Assembly (NCBI GenBank): GCA_963784885.1
Contig: CAWATA010000006.1
Span: 310,001-374,000 of the forward strand
DNA length: 64,000 nt
Direction: 5' to 3'
From: RHKX01 sp963784885
GTDB lineage: Bacteria; Actinomycetota; Thermoleophilia; Solirubrobacterales; 70-9
This document shows positions 1 to 7,695 of this stretch, one piece after another. The notes below the pieces were generated by a model. That model did not search any database. It saw nothing but the letters and a program-made list of their open reading frames with translations, and was not told the origin of the DNA. Position 1 is the stretch's first letter. Each line of letters starts with the position of its first letter. A program made the position numbers and the translations under genes.

Positions 1-1
1 C

Positions 2-493
2 CTCGAGAAATCCGACGACGATCGCGTCGCCGAGGCAGTCGGCGAAGCGGACGTGATCGTCTTCGCCGCCGGCGCCGGGCCGAACAGCGGGCCGGAGCGC
101 AAGGAGACGATGGACTACGGAGGCGTGGTCAAGCTGCTCACGGCCGCCGAGCACAACGAGATCCCGCGTTTCGCGGTGATCAGCTCGATGGGCGCCGACG
201 CCGACCACGAGGGCGAGGAGACCTTCGACGTCTATCTGCGCGCCAAGGGCCGTGCCGACGACGCCGTCCGGGCGAGCGGCCTCGACTATCTGATCGTCAA
301 GCCGGGCGGGCTGACCGACGACCCGCCGGCGGGAACGGTGAAGGCGGGCAAGTCGGTCGAGCGCGGACGGATCCCCCGGGCCGACGTCGCCGCCGTGATC
401 GCGACGCTGCTCCGGGACGGGACCCCGGCGCGGACGATCGAGGTCGTAGCCGGCAGGACGCCCATCGAGGGGCTGGCGAAGAAGCTGGACTAG
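2..493 (+). CDS. NAD(P)-binding (atypical SDR / NmrA-like) protein, 5' end outside window
   Basis: The reading frame is open from base 2, so the N-terminus and its Rossmann glycine motif lie before the window; about 163 C-terminal residues remain. The visible part has the strand V-I-V-F-A-A-G-A-G-P, a segment A-V-I-S-S-M-G-A-D corresponding to the catalytic Ser region of atypical SDRs, and K-P-G-G-L-T followed by a conserved arm ending in R-A-D-V-A-A-V-I. This is the pattern of short NmrA/HSCARG-like NAD(P)H-binding proteins. The substrate is unknown. Its TAG stop overlaps the stop codon of the convergent ctaA gene (shared CTAG), leaving no room for a terminator between them. Confidence 0.8.
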   Translation, partial: LEKSDDDRVAEAVGEADVIVFAAGAGPNSGPERKETMDYGGVVKLLTAAEHNEIPRFAVISSMGADADHEGEETFDVYLRAKGRADDAVRASGLDYLIVKPGGLTDDPPAGTVKAGKSVERGRIPRADVAAVIATLLRDGTPARTIEVVAGRTPIEGLAKKLD

Positions 494-1488
494 GCCGAGC
501 TTCCGAGCGGCTCGCGGCCGTCGGGCTGATCGGCGGTGGCCTGGGCCTGGACGTGCTCAGGCCGCGGCTCGAGGCGGCCGGCCGCAGCGACGGTCCAGAG
601 CGTCGCCAGCCAGGTCCCCGTCGCGACGGCGATGTGGACCCAGACGAGCAGCGCCGGCAGCTCGAGCGCCCACTGGATGCCGCCGATCACGGCCTGAAGC
701 GCGATCAGCCCGATCATCACCGTGAGCGGCCGGAGCGCGCGCCGGTCGCCACCGCGGCGGGCGAGCAGGAACCAGACGGCGACGGCGGATATGCCGAAGA
801 TCGCAGCCATGATCGAGTGCCGCTCGACGACCCACTGGAGAGTGTCGGTCCCCTTGAAGTCGAACCGCTTCACGAGCTCGCCGTTGTGATCGCCGGGATG
901 GGGTCCCGAGGCGGTGCTGATCGTGCCCGCGAGGATCGTCAGCTGCCCGATCGGGATCAGCGCGCGGACCGACCAGACCCCGAGACGGTCGCTCGAGCGC
1001 CGGCGCTCGTCGGGCTCGTACCGCGAACACCACATCAACGCGAACGCGGCGTCGAGCAGCGCCATCGAGAGGATGAAGTGGAACATCACGAGGCCGGGCG
1101 CGAGGTGGTACTTGACGACCAACGCGCCGAGCGCAGCCTGCGCGATCACTCCGAGCGGCAGCAGCGCGCCGAACAGGGCCAGGTGCCAGCGGTAGGGCCT
1201 GCGGAAGAAGGCGAGAACGCAGGCGGCGATGACCATGATCCCGACGAAGCCGGTGAACAGGCGGTTCCCGTACTCGATCACTGCGTTGAGGTCGGCGGGC
1301 GGGACCGTGCCGCCGTAGCACTTCGGCCAGTCCGGGCAGCCGAGCCCGGAGGCGGTCAAGCGCACCGCGGCGCCGGTCAGCACGATCGCGGCGAGCGAAG
1401 CGAGCGCGACCGAGGCGACCACGAAGTACGCGCGGCGCGAGATCGTGAACCCCCTGATTGCCTGCAGGCGAGTCATGCGGCTCGCCAC
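490..1488 (-). CDS. ctaA: Heme A synthase, CtaA/COX15 family
   Basis: This 332-residue multi-pass membrane protein has the family landmarks. The first membrane segment is followed by V-R-L-T-A-S-G-L-G-C-P-D-W-P-K-C, a Cys pair typical of CtaA, then E-Y-G-N-R for the conserved N-R loop, and His residues in helices (K-Y-H-L-A-P-G, V-E-R-H-S, V-W-V-H-I-A-V-A) that would bind heme. CtaA oxidises heme O to heme A for aa3-type cytochrome oxidase, which fits the complex I and cytochrome c genes nearby. The start chosen gives the M-A-S-R-M-T-R-L N-terminus with a positively charged leader. The C-terminal ~30 residues are hydrophilic and poorly conserved. The oxidase itself is not in the window. Confidence 0.92.
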   Translation of the reverse strand: MASRMTRLQAIRGFTISRRAYFVVASVALASLAAIVLTGAAVRLTASGLGCPDWPKCYGGTVPPADLNAVIEYGNRLFTGFVGIMVIAACVLAFFRRPYRWHLALFGALLPLGVIAQAALGALVVKYHLAPGLVMFHFILSMALLDAAFALMWCSRYEPDERRRSSDRLGVWSVRALIPIGQLTILAGTISTASGPHPGDHNGELVKRFDFKGTDTLQWVVERHSIMAAIFGISAVAVWFLLARRGGDRRALRPLTVMIGLIALQAVIGGIQWALELPALLVWVHIAVATGTWLATLWTVAAAGRLEPRPEHVQAQATADQPDGREPLGSSA

Positions 1489-1593
1489 GGTACCGAGCCG
1501 TGCCTGCGGGCCGCTTCCGGCGGAAGCCCGTGCGGTCCCCGGCCCGGGGTCATGGGACCGCGGTAGTGGCGCTCACCGCAGCCGCCTTCGGTA

Positions 1594-1660
1594 TTGCAAG
1601 GTTTATGTGAGCAAGACTTCATCCAGGGAGGGGATCATGTAGCCTGCGCGAACCTTGCAA
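1594..1660 (+). repeat. Perfect 10-bp inverted repeat just upstream of the riboswitch
   Basis: TTGCAAGGTT (1594-1603) is matched exactly by its reverse complement AACCTTGCAA (1651-1660) across a 47-nt loop. The right arm ends where the riboswitch core begins. The loop carries a smaller ATCC/GGAT pairing around 1621-1635. It could be a protein operator near the promoter, or an RNA stem that extends or competes with the riboswitch. No function is known to me. Confidence 0.6.
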
Positions 1661-1786
1661 TTGGTAATGCCGAGTCCCGCCCACTGAAGAGGCGGGAGCG
1701 GGGGAACCATGAGTTGGGGCGAGTCCACCGATAAGTGGAGGCGCAAGCTCCTTTAGCGCTAGCCCGTCAGCTAACCCCGTAGGCCG
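1661..1786 (+). promoter_or_regulatory. Cyclic di-AMP riboswitch (ydaO-yuaA type)
   Basis: The stretch carries the conserved blocks of the ydaO/yuaA aptamer in order: AATGCCGAGTCC near 1666, a short G/C stem, GCGGGGGAACCA near 1698-1709, TTGGGGCGAGTCC near 1714-1726, a variable hairpin, then AGCCCGTCAGCTAACCCCGTAGGC ending near 1785 (described here as separate blocks AGCCCGTCAGCTAACC and CCGTAGGC). It lies 16 nt before the start of an NlpC/P60 hydrolase, the classic target of this class in actinobacteria. Known members bind c-di-AMP and usually switch expression off. The exact 5' edge of P1 is uncertain. Confidence 0.9.
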
Positions 1787-1801
1787 AAGAAGGAGTCCTA
1801 C

Positions 1802-2338
1802 GTGCGCAAAAACCTCAGTTTTCCGCGGATAGCAGTACTGGCTGTCCTCGCTGCCCTCGCCTTGCTCATCCCGGCCACCGCCCAGGCCGGCGGTGGCCTC
1901 TCCACCACCAGCAGCGCGACGGTTCCCGGCTCGAAGGCCAAGCTCGTCGGCGGCAAGGCGGTCGCCCCGGCCGACGCCCCGAAGCGCGTTCAGAAGGTCA
2001 TCGCGGCCGCCAACAGGATCCGCAACAAGCCCTACAAGTGGGGCGGCGGCCACGGCGACTGGAACGACAAGGGCTACGACTGCTCCGGCGCCGTCAGCTA
2101 CGCCCTCCACGGCGGCAGACTGCTCAACGTGCCCCTCGACTCGACCGGCCTCTCGCGCTACGGCGTCAAGGGCAAGGGCTCGTGGATCAGCGTCTACGGC
2201 AACCCGGGCCACGCCTACATGGTCGTCGCGGGACTGCGCTTCGACACCTCGATGACCCCGGGCAACGGCCCCGGGTGGAGCAAGAATCTCCGCTCGACCT
2301 CCGGCACGTTCAAGGTCCGTCATCCCCGAGGCCTGTGA
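1802..2338 (+). CDS. Secreted NlpC/P60-type cell-wall hydrolase
   Basis: The 178-residue product starts at GTG 1802, 6 nt after a strong AAGGAG ribosome-binding site. An N-terminal signal peptide (M-R-K-N-L-S, hydrophobic core, cleavage near A-T-A-Q-A) precedes a compact C40 peptidase-like domain. The catalytic Cys lies in K-G-Y-D-C-S-G-A-V-S-Y and the likely His in G-N-P-G-H-A-Y-M-V-V. Such enzymes cut peptide cross-links in peptidoglycan. Its control by a c-di-AMP riboswitch links wall turnover to osmotic and wall-stress signalling. A strong terminator follows, so it is probably monocistronic. Confidence 0.87.
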   Translation: MRKNLSFPRIAVLAVLAALALLIPATAQAGGGLSTTSSATVPGSKAKLVGGKAVAPADAPKRVQKVIAAANRIRNKPYKWGGGHGDWNDKGYDCSGAVSYALHGGRLLNVPLDSTGLSRYGVKGKGSWISVYGNPGHAYMVVAGLRFDTSMTPGNGPGWSKNLRSTSGTFKVRHPRGL

Positions 2339-2383
2339 TCTGAGGCTCTGACCGTCGCGCTCCCGCGAGCGCACCTGCTGAGC

Positions 2384-2412
2384 AGAAGGGCCGCCCCCCG
2401 GGTGGCCCTTCT
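2384..2412 (+). terminator. Rho-independent terminator after the NlpC/P60 gene
   Basis: A 12-bp stem with one G-U pair (AGAAGGGCCGCC, 2384-2395, with GGTGGCCCTTCT, 2401-2412) closes a 5-nt loop and is followed by CTTTGC. It ends the riboswitch-controlled unit 46 nt past the stop. Confidence 0.8.
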
Positions 2413-2480
2413 CTTTGCCCGACCCGCGTCGGCGGCCCGCGACCGGGTGTGGCCTTCGTCAGACTTCCGGAACCTTCCCG

Positions 2481-3137
2481 ATGAGCACGACGCCACACGT
2501 AGAGATCCTCGATCCCGGGGAAGAGATCCGCGTCCATGCGAGCGGCGCCGTCGGCTCGACCCAGGAGGCCGAGATCAGGGTCGAGCGGAGTTTCCTCGAC
2601 CGCGTTTGGAACGCCGACAACCTCGAGCTTCTGGCCCGTGCCTACTGGGCGTTCCTGCGACGGATGTCGCTCGGGATCATCCGCGTCCACTACGAGGCCA
2701 CCTCGCGGACGGTCGCCGCGTTCGGGCGGATCCCCCTGCTGCGCTTCGGGGCGCCCCGGTACGAGACCGAGGAGGGGCTCGGCCGGGTCACCTGGCCGAT
2801 CGATCGCGGCCTGCTCGTCGCCCGGGAGGGGCGGGGACGGGGGGCGCTGCGGGTCTCGATCCGGCGCTGTGACCGCGACGGCACCGGCGAGGGGGCCGAC
2901 CCCGACCACGACGAGGTCCGGCTGATCGCGAAGGTCGAGGTCGAGAACTTCTACCCGGGCATCCGCGGCCGCGGCCGCTTCGCGCGCTTCGGCGCCTGGT
3001 TCTACGCGCAGACCCAGCTCCGCATCCACGTGATCATCTGCAACGCCTACCTGCGGTCGCTGTCGCGTCTCGACTTCCCGGACATCGACCGGACCGAGAT
3101 GCCGAGCGACCAGCCGCGGCGATCGGAGAGCCGATGA
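2481..3137 (+). CDS. Conserved protein of unknown function, first gene of a five-gene operon
   Basis: I do not recognise the 218-residue product. ATG 2481 is preferred to the longer in-frame start at 2415, whose extra residues are low-complexity and overlap the terminator region. The protein is soluble, rich in Arg and Glu, with no signal peptide. Recognisable stretches are E-I-R-V-E-R-S-F-L-D-R-V-W, a central R-Y-E-T-E-E-G-L-G-R-V-T-W-P-I, and E-V-E-N-F-Y-P-G-I-R-G near the end. Its last codons overlap the next ATG (ATGA), so it is translationally coupled to the NAD(P)-binding protein and probably acts in the same pathway. Confidence 0.72.
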   Translation: MSTTPHVEILDPGEEIRVHASGAVGSTQEAEIRVERSFLDRVWNADNLELLARAYWAFLRRMSLGIIRVHYEATSRTVAAFGRIPLLRFGAPRYETEEGLGRVTWPIDRGLLVAREGRGRGALRVSIRRCDRDGTGEGADPDHDEVRLIAKVEVENFYPGIRGRGRFARFGAWFYAQTQLRIHVIICNAYLRSLSRLDFPDIDRTEMPSDQPRRSESR

Positions 3138-4093
3138 GCGCCCCCTCCCCCGCCCCCGAGGACCCCGGGACCGCGGAGCCGCCCGTCTACCTGATCGCCG
3201 GCGCGACCGGGGTCATCGGCAGGCGGCTCGCCGCGGCGCTCCGCGACGACGCCCGCGTCCGGGCGCTCGTGCGCGATCGCGAGCGCGGGCGCGCAATCCT
3301 CGGCCCTGAGGTCGAGCTGTTCGAGGCCGACCTCGACGACTCGCCCGACCTCGCCGCGGCGATGGACGGGGTCTCGGTCGCCTACTTCCTCGTCCACATG
3401 CTCGACAGCGGCAGCGACTACGCGCGGCGCGAGGTGGCGGCGGCCGAGTGGTTCGCCAAGGCAGCGGCGGCCGCCGGCGTCGAGCGGGTCATCTACCTCG
3501 GCGGGCTCGGCCCCGACGAGGGCGGCTCCCCCCACCTCGACAGCCGCCATCACACCGCCGAGGCGCTGCGCCGGTGGGGGCCGCCGCTGACCTACTTCCG
3601 CGCCGCGATGATCATCTGCCCGCACAGCGAGTCCTACGAGCTGCTGCGCTCGATCTCCGGACGCCTGCCGGCGCTGCCGGAGCCGGAGTGGATCGGCTCA
3701 CGGACCCAGCCGATCGGGATCCGCGACGTCGTCGCCTACCTGCGCGACGCTCCGAACGTCCCCGATGCGGCCGGGCGGGAGATCCAGATCGGTGGGCCGG
3801 ATGTGATGCGCCATCTCGACGTGATCGCCAACTTCTCGAAGGAATCCGGGCGTCGCCCCGCGCTCCGCGTCCCGCTTCCCGATCGGATCGCCAGCCCCGG
3901 CGTCGTCGCCGCCGGCGCCGCGACCGTCACCTCGGGCTCGCCCGCAGTCGCCGCCGAGCTGAGTCACGGGCTCGCAGACGACACCACCGTCACCGACCCG
4001 AGCGGCGCCGCCCTGTTCGACATCCGGCCCGAGCCGCTGAACGTCGCGATCCAGCGCGCCCTGATCGAGCAGGAGGGAGAGCGCGATGGGTGA
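3134..4093 (+). CDS. NmrA-like NAD(P)-binding oxidoreductase/epimerase-type protein
   Basis: This 319-residue atypical SDR has the dinucleotide motif I-A-G-A-T-G-V-I-G-R-R near residue 20, an acidic strand end (F-E-A-D-L-D-D) and the segment V-I-Y-L-G-G-L-G-P in the position of the catalytic Ser/Tyr region. There is no Y-x-x-x-K active site, so it may be a sensor or reductase rather than a classical SDR. It overlaps the gene before by ATGA and the SRPBCC gene after by 8 nt, so the five genes 2481-6325 form one operon. SDR and SRPBCC proteins often share lipid-like or quinone-like substrates, but this is inference. Confidence 0.85.
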   Translation: MSAPSPAPEDPGTAEPPVYLIAGATGVIGRRLAAALRDDARVRALVRDRERGRAILGPEVELFEADLDDSPDLAAAMDGVSVAYFLVHMLDSGSDYARREVAAAEWFAKAAAAAGVERVIYLGGLGPDEGGSPHLDSRHHTAEALRRWGPPLTYFRAAMIICPHSESYELLRSISGRLPALPEPEWIGSRTQPIGIRDVVAYLRDAPNVPDAAGREIQIGGPDVMRHLDVIANFSKESGRRPALRVPLPDRIASPGVVAAGAATVTSGSPAVAAELSHGLADDTTVTDPSGAALFDIRPEPLNVAIQRALIEQEGERDG

Positions 4094-4541
4094 CGTCGTC
4101 TCGCAGTCGATCGAGATCGACGCCCCGATCGAGGAGGTCTGGGAGCTGGTCATGGACCCGCACCGGCTCGGCGAGTGGGTGACGATCCACAGGGCCGTCT
4201 CCGAGGTCCCCGACGGCGAGCTCGAGACCGGCAGCCGGTTCCGCCAGGAGATGCGGCTGAAGGGCGTGCCCCTGAAGGTGAGCTGGGAGGTGACCGAGTG
4301 CGAGCGGCCGCGGCGGGCGCGCTGGCAGGGCAAGGCCGCGGCAGGCGCGAAGGCGCGGATCGCCTACGACCTGAAGCGGAGCGGCTCGGGCACGCGCTTC
4401 GACTACGAGAACGAGTTCGATCTGCCCGCCGGCCGGGTCGGCAAGCTCGCCGGCCGGGCGTTCAATGCCGTCTCCGGCGACCGCGAGGCCGAGAGGTCGC
4501 TGGCGCGGCTCAAGAAGTTGCTGGAGAATGACGCCGAATGA
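4086..4541 (+). CDS. SRPBCC (START-like) family protein
   Basis: The 151-residue product has the family opening S-I-E-I-D-A-P-I-E-E-V-W-E-L-V-M-D-P, then F-R-Q-E-M-R-L-K and a C-terminal helix (N-A-V-S-G-D-R-E-A-E-R-S-L-A-R-L-K-K-L) that closes the hydrophobic pocket in this fold. Such proteins bind hydrophobic ligands such as polyketides, lipids or membrane-derived aromatics. It overlaps the upstream gene by 8 nt and the downstream gene by ATGA. The ligand cannot be deduced. Confidence 0.87.
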   Translation: MGDVVSQSIEIDAPIEEVWELVMDPHRLGEWVTIHRAVSEVPDGELETGSRFRQEMRLKGVPLKVSWEVTECERPRRARWQGKAAAGAKARIAYDLKRSGSGTRFDYENEFDLPAGRVGKLAGRAFNAVSGDREAERSLARLKKLLENDAE

Positions 4542-5473
4542 TCGTTGAGGACACGACCCGCGACAGCGTCCGCATCGCCGACATCGGCGATGGGGTCGAG
4601 ATCGCCTACGAGGCGTTCGGAGACCCGTCCGACCCGACGATGCTGCTGGTCATGGGTCTCGGCATGCAGATGCTGGCCTGGGACGAGGAGTTCTGCGAGG
4701 CGATGGTCGACCGCGGCTTCCACGTCGTGCGTTACGACAACCGCGACACCGGGCTGTCGACGAAGGTCGGCGGCGGGCCGCCGAACGTGATCGCGGGCGC
4801 GCTCGGGCTGACCGGGTCCTCGCGCTACACGCTCGACGACATGGCGGCCGACGCCATCGGCCTGCTCGACGAGCTCGGCGTCGCACGCGCCCACGTCGCC
4901 GGGGTCTCGATGGGCGGGATGATCGGCCAGACGCTCGCCGCCCGCCACGCCGATCGCGTCGCGTCGCTCGCGTCGATCATGTCCGGCCCGGGAGGGCGCC
5001 GCCCGAGCGTGATGCCGCGCCTCAGCGTCATGGGCACGCTGCTTGCGAAGCCGCCCGTCGAACGGGAGGCCTACGCCGGCCACATCGCCAAGATCTTCAC
5101 CCGGATCGGCTCGCCGGGCTTCGACCACGACTACGAGCGGCTCCGGCAGCGGGTCCTGATGATGTACGACCGCTGCTACTACCCGACCGGGACGGCGCGG
5201 CAGCTGATGGCGATCATGGCCTCCGGCGATCGCACCGAGGAGCTGCGGCAGATCCACTGCCCCACGCTCGTCATCCACGGCAAGGCCGACAAGCTGATGC
5301 CCGCCGCGGCGGGCGAAGCCGTCGCCCGGGCGATCCCCGCGGCGCGGCTCGAGCTGATCGAGGGCATGGGCCACGATCTCCCGGTTCAGCTCTGGCCGCG
5401 GATCACCCGCTCGATCGCGGACAACGCTGCGCGCGCCAAGCCGGCGACGCACGCTGCCGGCGTCGGCGTCTGA
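4538..5473 (+). CDS. Alpha/beta-fold hydrolase
   Basis: The 311-residue product has the nucleophile elbow G-V-S-M-G-G (Ser about residue 124), the oxyanion strand V-M-G-L-G-M-Q-M, the typical Y-D-N-R-D-T-G-L-S after strand 4, the acid in H-G-K-A-D-K-L-M-P and the catalytic His in G-M-G-H-D-L-P. These fit the aclacinomycin methylesterase / esterase branch of the fold, though the substrate is unknown. The ATG overlaps the SRPBCC stop codon, and the next gene starts 12 nt downstream. Confidence 0.9.
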   Translation: MIVEDTTRDSVRIADIGDGVEIAYEAFGDPSDPTMLLVMGLGMQMLAWDEEFCEAMVDRGFHVVRYDNRDTGLSTKVGGGPPNVIAGALGLTGSSRYTLDDMAADAIGLLDELGVARAHVAGVSMGGMIGQTLAARHADRVASLASIMSGPGGRRPSVMPRLSVMGTLLAKPPVEREAYAGHIAKIFTRIGSPGFDHDYERLRQRVLMMYDRCYYPTGTARQLMAIMASGDRTEELRQIHCPTLVIHGKADKLMPAAAGEAVARAIPAARLELIEGMGHDLPVQLWPRITRSIADNAARAKPATHAAGVGV

Positions 5474-5485
5474 GTCGCCCGCCCG

Positions 5486-6325
5486 ATGCGGATCGCCTTC
5501 GTGACCTGCGAGCGCCCGATCGAGCGCGACATCGACCTCGACTTCCTCGTGCCGGCGATGAAGCGGCGAGACGCCGAGGTCGAGGTGCCGGGCTGGAGCG
5601 ACCCGCGAGTCGACTGGAGCTCGTTCGACATGGCGGTGCTGAGCTCGACCTGGGACTACTACGAGCGCCAGGACGAGTTCCGGAAGTGGTTGCGTGCGAC
5701 GGCGACGGCGACGCGCCTGATCAACCCGCTCGAGATCGTCGAGTGGAATCTCGACAAGCGGTACCTGATCGAGCTCGAGGCGGCGGCGGTGCCGACGATC
5801 CCGACCGTCTGGATCGAGCCCGGCGGCGAGGACGAGGCGGCGGCGGAGATCGCCGGACTCGGCTGGGAGACAGTCGTGATCAAGCCGGTCATCGATCTCG
5901 GGGCCCGCAACCTCGTCCGCGTCGGTGCCGAGCACGTTGGACAGATGCTCGCGGCCTTCGACGTCGCGACGATGGCGCAGCCGTATCTGCCCTCGGTTGC
6001 CGCGGAGGGTGAGCTCAGCCTCGTCTACGTCGACGGCGAGCTGACCCACTCCCTCCGCAAGGTCCCGGCTCGCGGGGACTTCCGGGTCCAGCCTCAGTAC
6101 GGCGGCACCCACGCGTACGAGGAGTTCGGCTCGGTTGTCCGCGAGGTCGCGGCGGCGGCGCTCGCCGTCGCGCCCTCGACGCCCCTGTACGCCCGCGTCG
6201 ATGTCGTCGGCACCGGCGACGGCCCCGCGATCATCGAGCTCGAGCTGATCGAGCCCGCGCTCTACCTCGACACGGCGCCCGAGGCGGCGGAGACGATCGC
6301 CGACGCGCTCCTCGCCGCCGCCTGA
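5486..6325 (+). CDS. ATP-grasp domain protein (RimK/glutathione synthetase-like)
   Basis: This 279-residue cytosolic protein starts I-A-F-V-T-C-E-R-P and carries an S-S-T-W-D-Y-Y-E-R motif seen in a family of uncharacterised ATP-grasp proteins. Nucleotide-binding elements are V-V-I-K-P-V-I-D-L-G-A-R, the linker A-Q-P-Y-L-P and metal/ATP ligands toward the end (Y-A-R-V-D-V-V and I-I-E-L-E-L-I-E-P). ATP-grasp enzymes ligate a carboxylate to an amine or thiol via an acyl phosphate. It is the last gene of the 2481-6325 operon, and only 3 nt separate its stop from that of the convergent thioesterase. Confidence 0.85.
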   Translation: MRIAFVTCERPIERDIDLDFLVPAMKRRDAEVEVPGWSDPRVDWSSFDMAVLSSTWDYYERQDEFRKWLRATATATRLINPLEIVEWNLDKRYLIELEAAAVPTIPTVWIEPGGEDEAAAEIAGLGWETVVIKPVIDLGARNLVRVGAEHVGQMLAAFDVATMAQPYLPSVAAEGELSLVYVDGELTHSLRKVPARGDFRVQPQYGGTHAYEEFGSVVREVAAAALAVAPSTPLYARVDVVGTGDGPAIIELELIEPALYLDTAPEAAETIADALLAAA

Positions 6326-6328
6326 GAC

Positions 6329-7168
6329 TCAGCGCTCGGCGACCAGCAGGGTCTGCGCGGCGATTCCGATCGGGCCGCGCTCGTCGCTCAGCACCGTGTC
6401 GGTCAGGCCGACGCCGGTCGGCTCCGGCACCGTCACCGAATCGAGGCAGACCCACTCCCCCTCCGGCATCCGGCTCAGATGGACGGACAAATCGACGTTG
6501 ATGAAGATGAAGCGCTCGTAGTCGAGGGTGGCCGAAATCCCGTTGCCGGAGTCGGCCACCGTCAGCACGCGCTGCAGGGGGGTCGGCTCCTCGCCGGCGA
6601 CGAGCGGATGGAGCATCCGCATCCAGACGATGCCGGGCCCGGACTCGACGAACGAGCCGCGGGCGAACCGGTACTCCATCGCCGTGTGGTAGCCGACGTC
6701 GCGCCCGGTCGGAAAGTACGCGTCAGCCTGCTCGAGCTCCTCGGGCGGCGGAGGGTCCGGGCGCCGGCGCGGCTCGAGGCCGCCGGGGACGGGGACCTCC
6801 CGGCGCAGCAGCCGCCAAGCGCGGGCCCGCACCAGCGGACGCCCCTCGGCGTCGGCGAGCGTCGCCTCGACCATGTCGACGCGGCGGCCGGGGCGCACGA
6901 CCTCGGCGGTCGTCCGCATCGGGCCGATCGGAACCGGGGCCAGGATCTCGAACGTCACCCGCCCGACGACCCGACCGCGTGGACCCTCGCCCAGGCCGGC
7001 GAGGTTCTCGATTGCGCGACCGAGCAGAGCCGCCGGCGGGCCGGCGTGCTGAGCGCCCGAATCCCACGGTCCGCGGGTCAGCTCGGTCGCGACCCACCCC
7101 TCGCCATCCGGCTCATAGAAGCCGGAGTTTGCGGACAGCTGAACCGCTTGTGTGGGCTCGCCGCTCAT
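6329..7168 (-). CDS. Acyl-CoA thioesterase family protein (double hot-dog)
   Basis: The 279-residue product resembles TesB-like thioesterases. The first hot-dog half contains W-D-S-G-A-Q-H-A-G-P-P-A-A-L-L and V-T-F-E-I-L-A-P-V-P. The second half contains V-A-D-S-G-N-G-I-S and F-I-F-I-N-V-D-L-S-V-H-L. They are joined by a Pro-rich linker around residue 140. It would hydrolyse acyl-CoA thioesters. Its ATG lies only 23 nt from the divergent msrB ATG, with a shared symmetric -10-like element between them and no Shine-Dalgarno site. Confidence 0.82.
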   Translation of the reverse strand: MSGEPTQAVQLSANSGFYEPDGEGWVATELTRGPWDSGAQHAGPPAALLGRAIENLAGLGEGPRGRVVGRVTFEILAPVPIGPMRTTAEVVRPGRRVDMVEATLADAEGRPLVRARAWRLLRREVPVPGGLEPRRRPDPPPPEELEQADAYFPTGRDVGYHTAMEYRFARGSFVESGPGIVWMRMLHPLVAGEEPTPLQRVLTVADSGNGISATLDYERFIFINVDLSVHLSRMPEGEWVCLDSVTVPEPTGVGLTDTVLSDERGPIGIAAQTLLVAER

Positions 7169-7176
7169 CTGCGCCA

Positions 7177-7183
7177 GTATCCT
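7177..7183. promoter_or_regulatory. Shared symmetric -10 element for divergent thioesterase and msrB
   Basis: AGTATCC lies midway in the 23-nt gap. Read forward it gives TATCCT (7178-7183), 8 nt before the msrB ATG. Read in reverse it gives GATACT (7182-7177), also 8 nt before the thioesterase ATG. Neither gene has a ribosome-binding site, so both transcripts are probably leaderless and the two promoters should exclude each other. Confidence 0.6.
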
Positions 7184-7191
7184 CGACCGGG

Positions 7192-7599
7192 ATGGAGAAG
7201 ATCGAGAAGACCGACGAGGAGTGGCGCGAGGAGCTCTCCCCCGAGCAGTTCGAGATCCTCCGCAAGCACGGCACCGAGCGGCCGTTCACGGGCAAGTACG
7301 TCGACACCAAGGCGGACGGCACCTACTGCTGCGCCGCCTGCGGCAACGAGCTGTTCGACTCCGGCACCAAGTTCGACTCCGGCACCGGCTGGCCGAGCTT
7401 CTTCGAGCCCGCCGACAACGACGCCGTCGAGACACGCGCCGACAACAGCATGTTCATGCGCCGCACCGAGGTTCTCTGCGCCCGCTGCGGCTCCCATCTC
7501 GGTCACGTCTTCGAGGACGGCCCGGCGCCGACGGGGCAGCGATACTGCATCAACTCTTGTGCCCTCGAACTCGACTCCGAGGGCCAACCAAGCTCCTGA
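7192..7599 (+). CDS. msrB: Peptide-methionine (R)-S-oxide reductase MsrB
   Basis: The 135-residue enzyme reduces methionine-R-sulfoxide in proteins. Zinc ligands are two C-x-x-C pairs (C47/C50 and C96/C99), the substrate loop is S-G-T-G-W-P-S-F and the catalytic Cys119 lies in the diagnostic R-Y-C-I-N-S. A second Cys (C123) follows closely. ATG 7192 is chosen because the longer frame upstream is a shadow of the thioesterase and because a TATCCT box sits 8 nt before it. A hairpin terminator follows the stop. Confidence 0.95.
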   Translation: MEKIEKTDEEWREELSPEQFEILRKHGTERPFTGKYVDTKADGTYCCAACGNELFDSGTKFDSGTGWPSFFEPADNDAVETRADNSMFMRRTEVLCARCGSHLGHVFEDGPAPTGQRYCINSCALELDSEGQPSS

Positions 7600-7614
7600 C
7601 CAGGAGAGGGAATT

Positions 7615-7649
7615 ACGGAGGCGGTGTGGGAACGGCACACCGTCTTCGT
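7615..7649. terminator. Terminator hairpin between convergent msrB and serS
   Basis: A 14-bp stem with two G-U pairs (ACGGAGGCGGTGTG, 7615-7628, with CACACCGTCTTCGT, 7636-7649) and a 7-nt loop is followed by TTCCCT. It lies between msrB and the serS stop and may act in both directions. Confidence 0.72.
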
Positions 7650-7695
7650 TTCCCTGTCCCGATCGCGGCGTCGAGCCCGATCGATCTTCGGCCGG

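Noticed and set aside
1594..1786. T-box or other amino-acid riboswitch
   Set aside because: The T-box sequence is absent, and the conserved blocks match the ydaO/yuaA aptamer.
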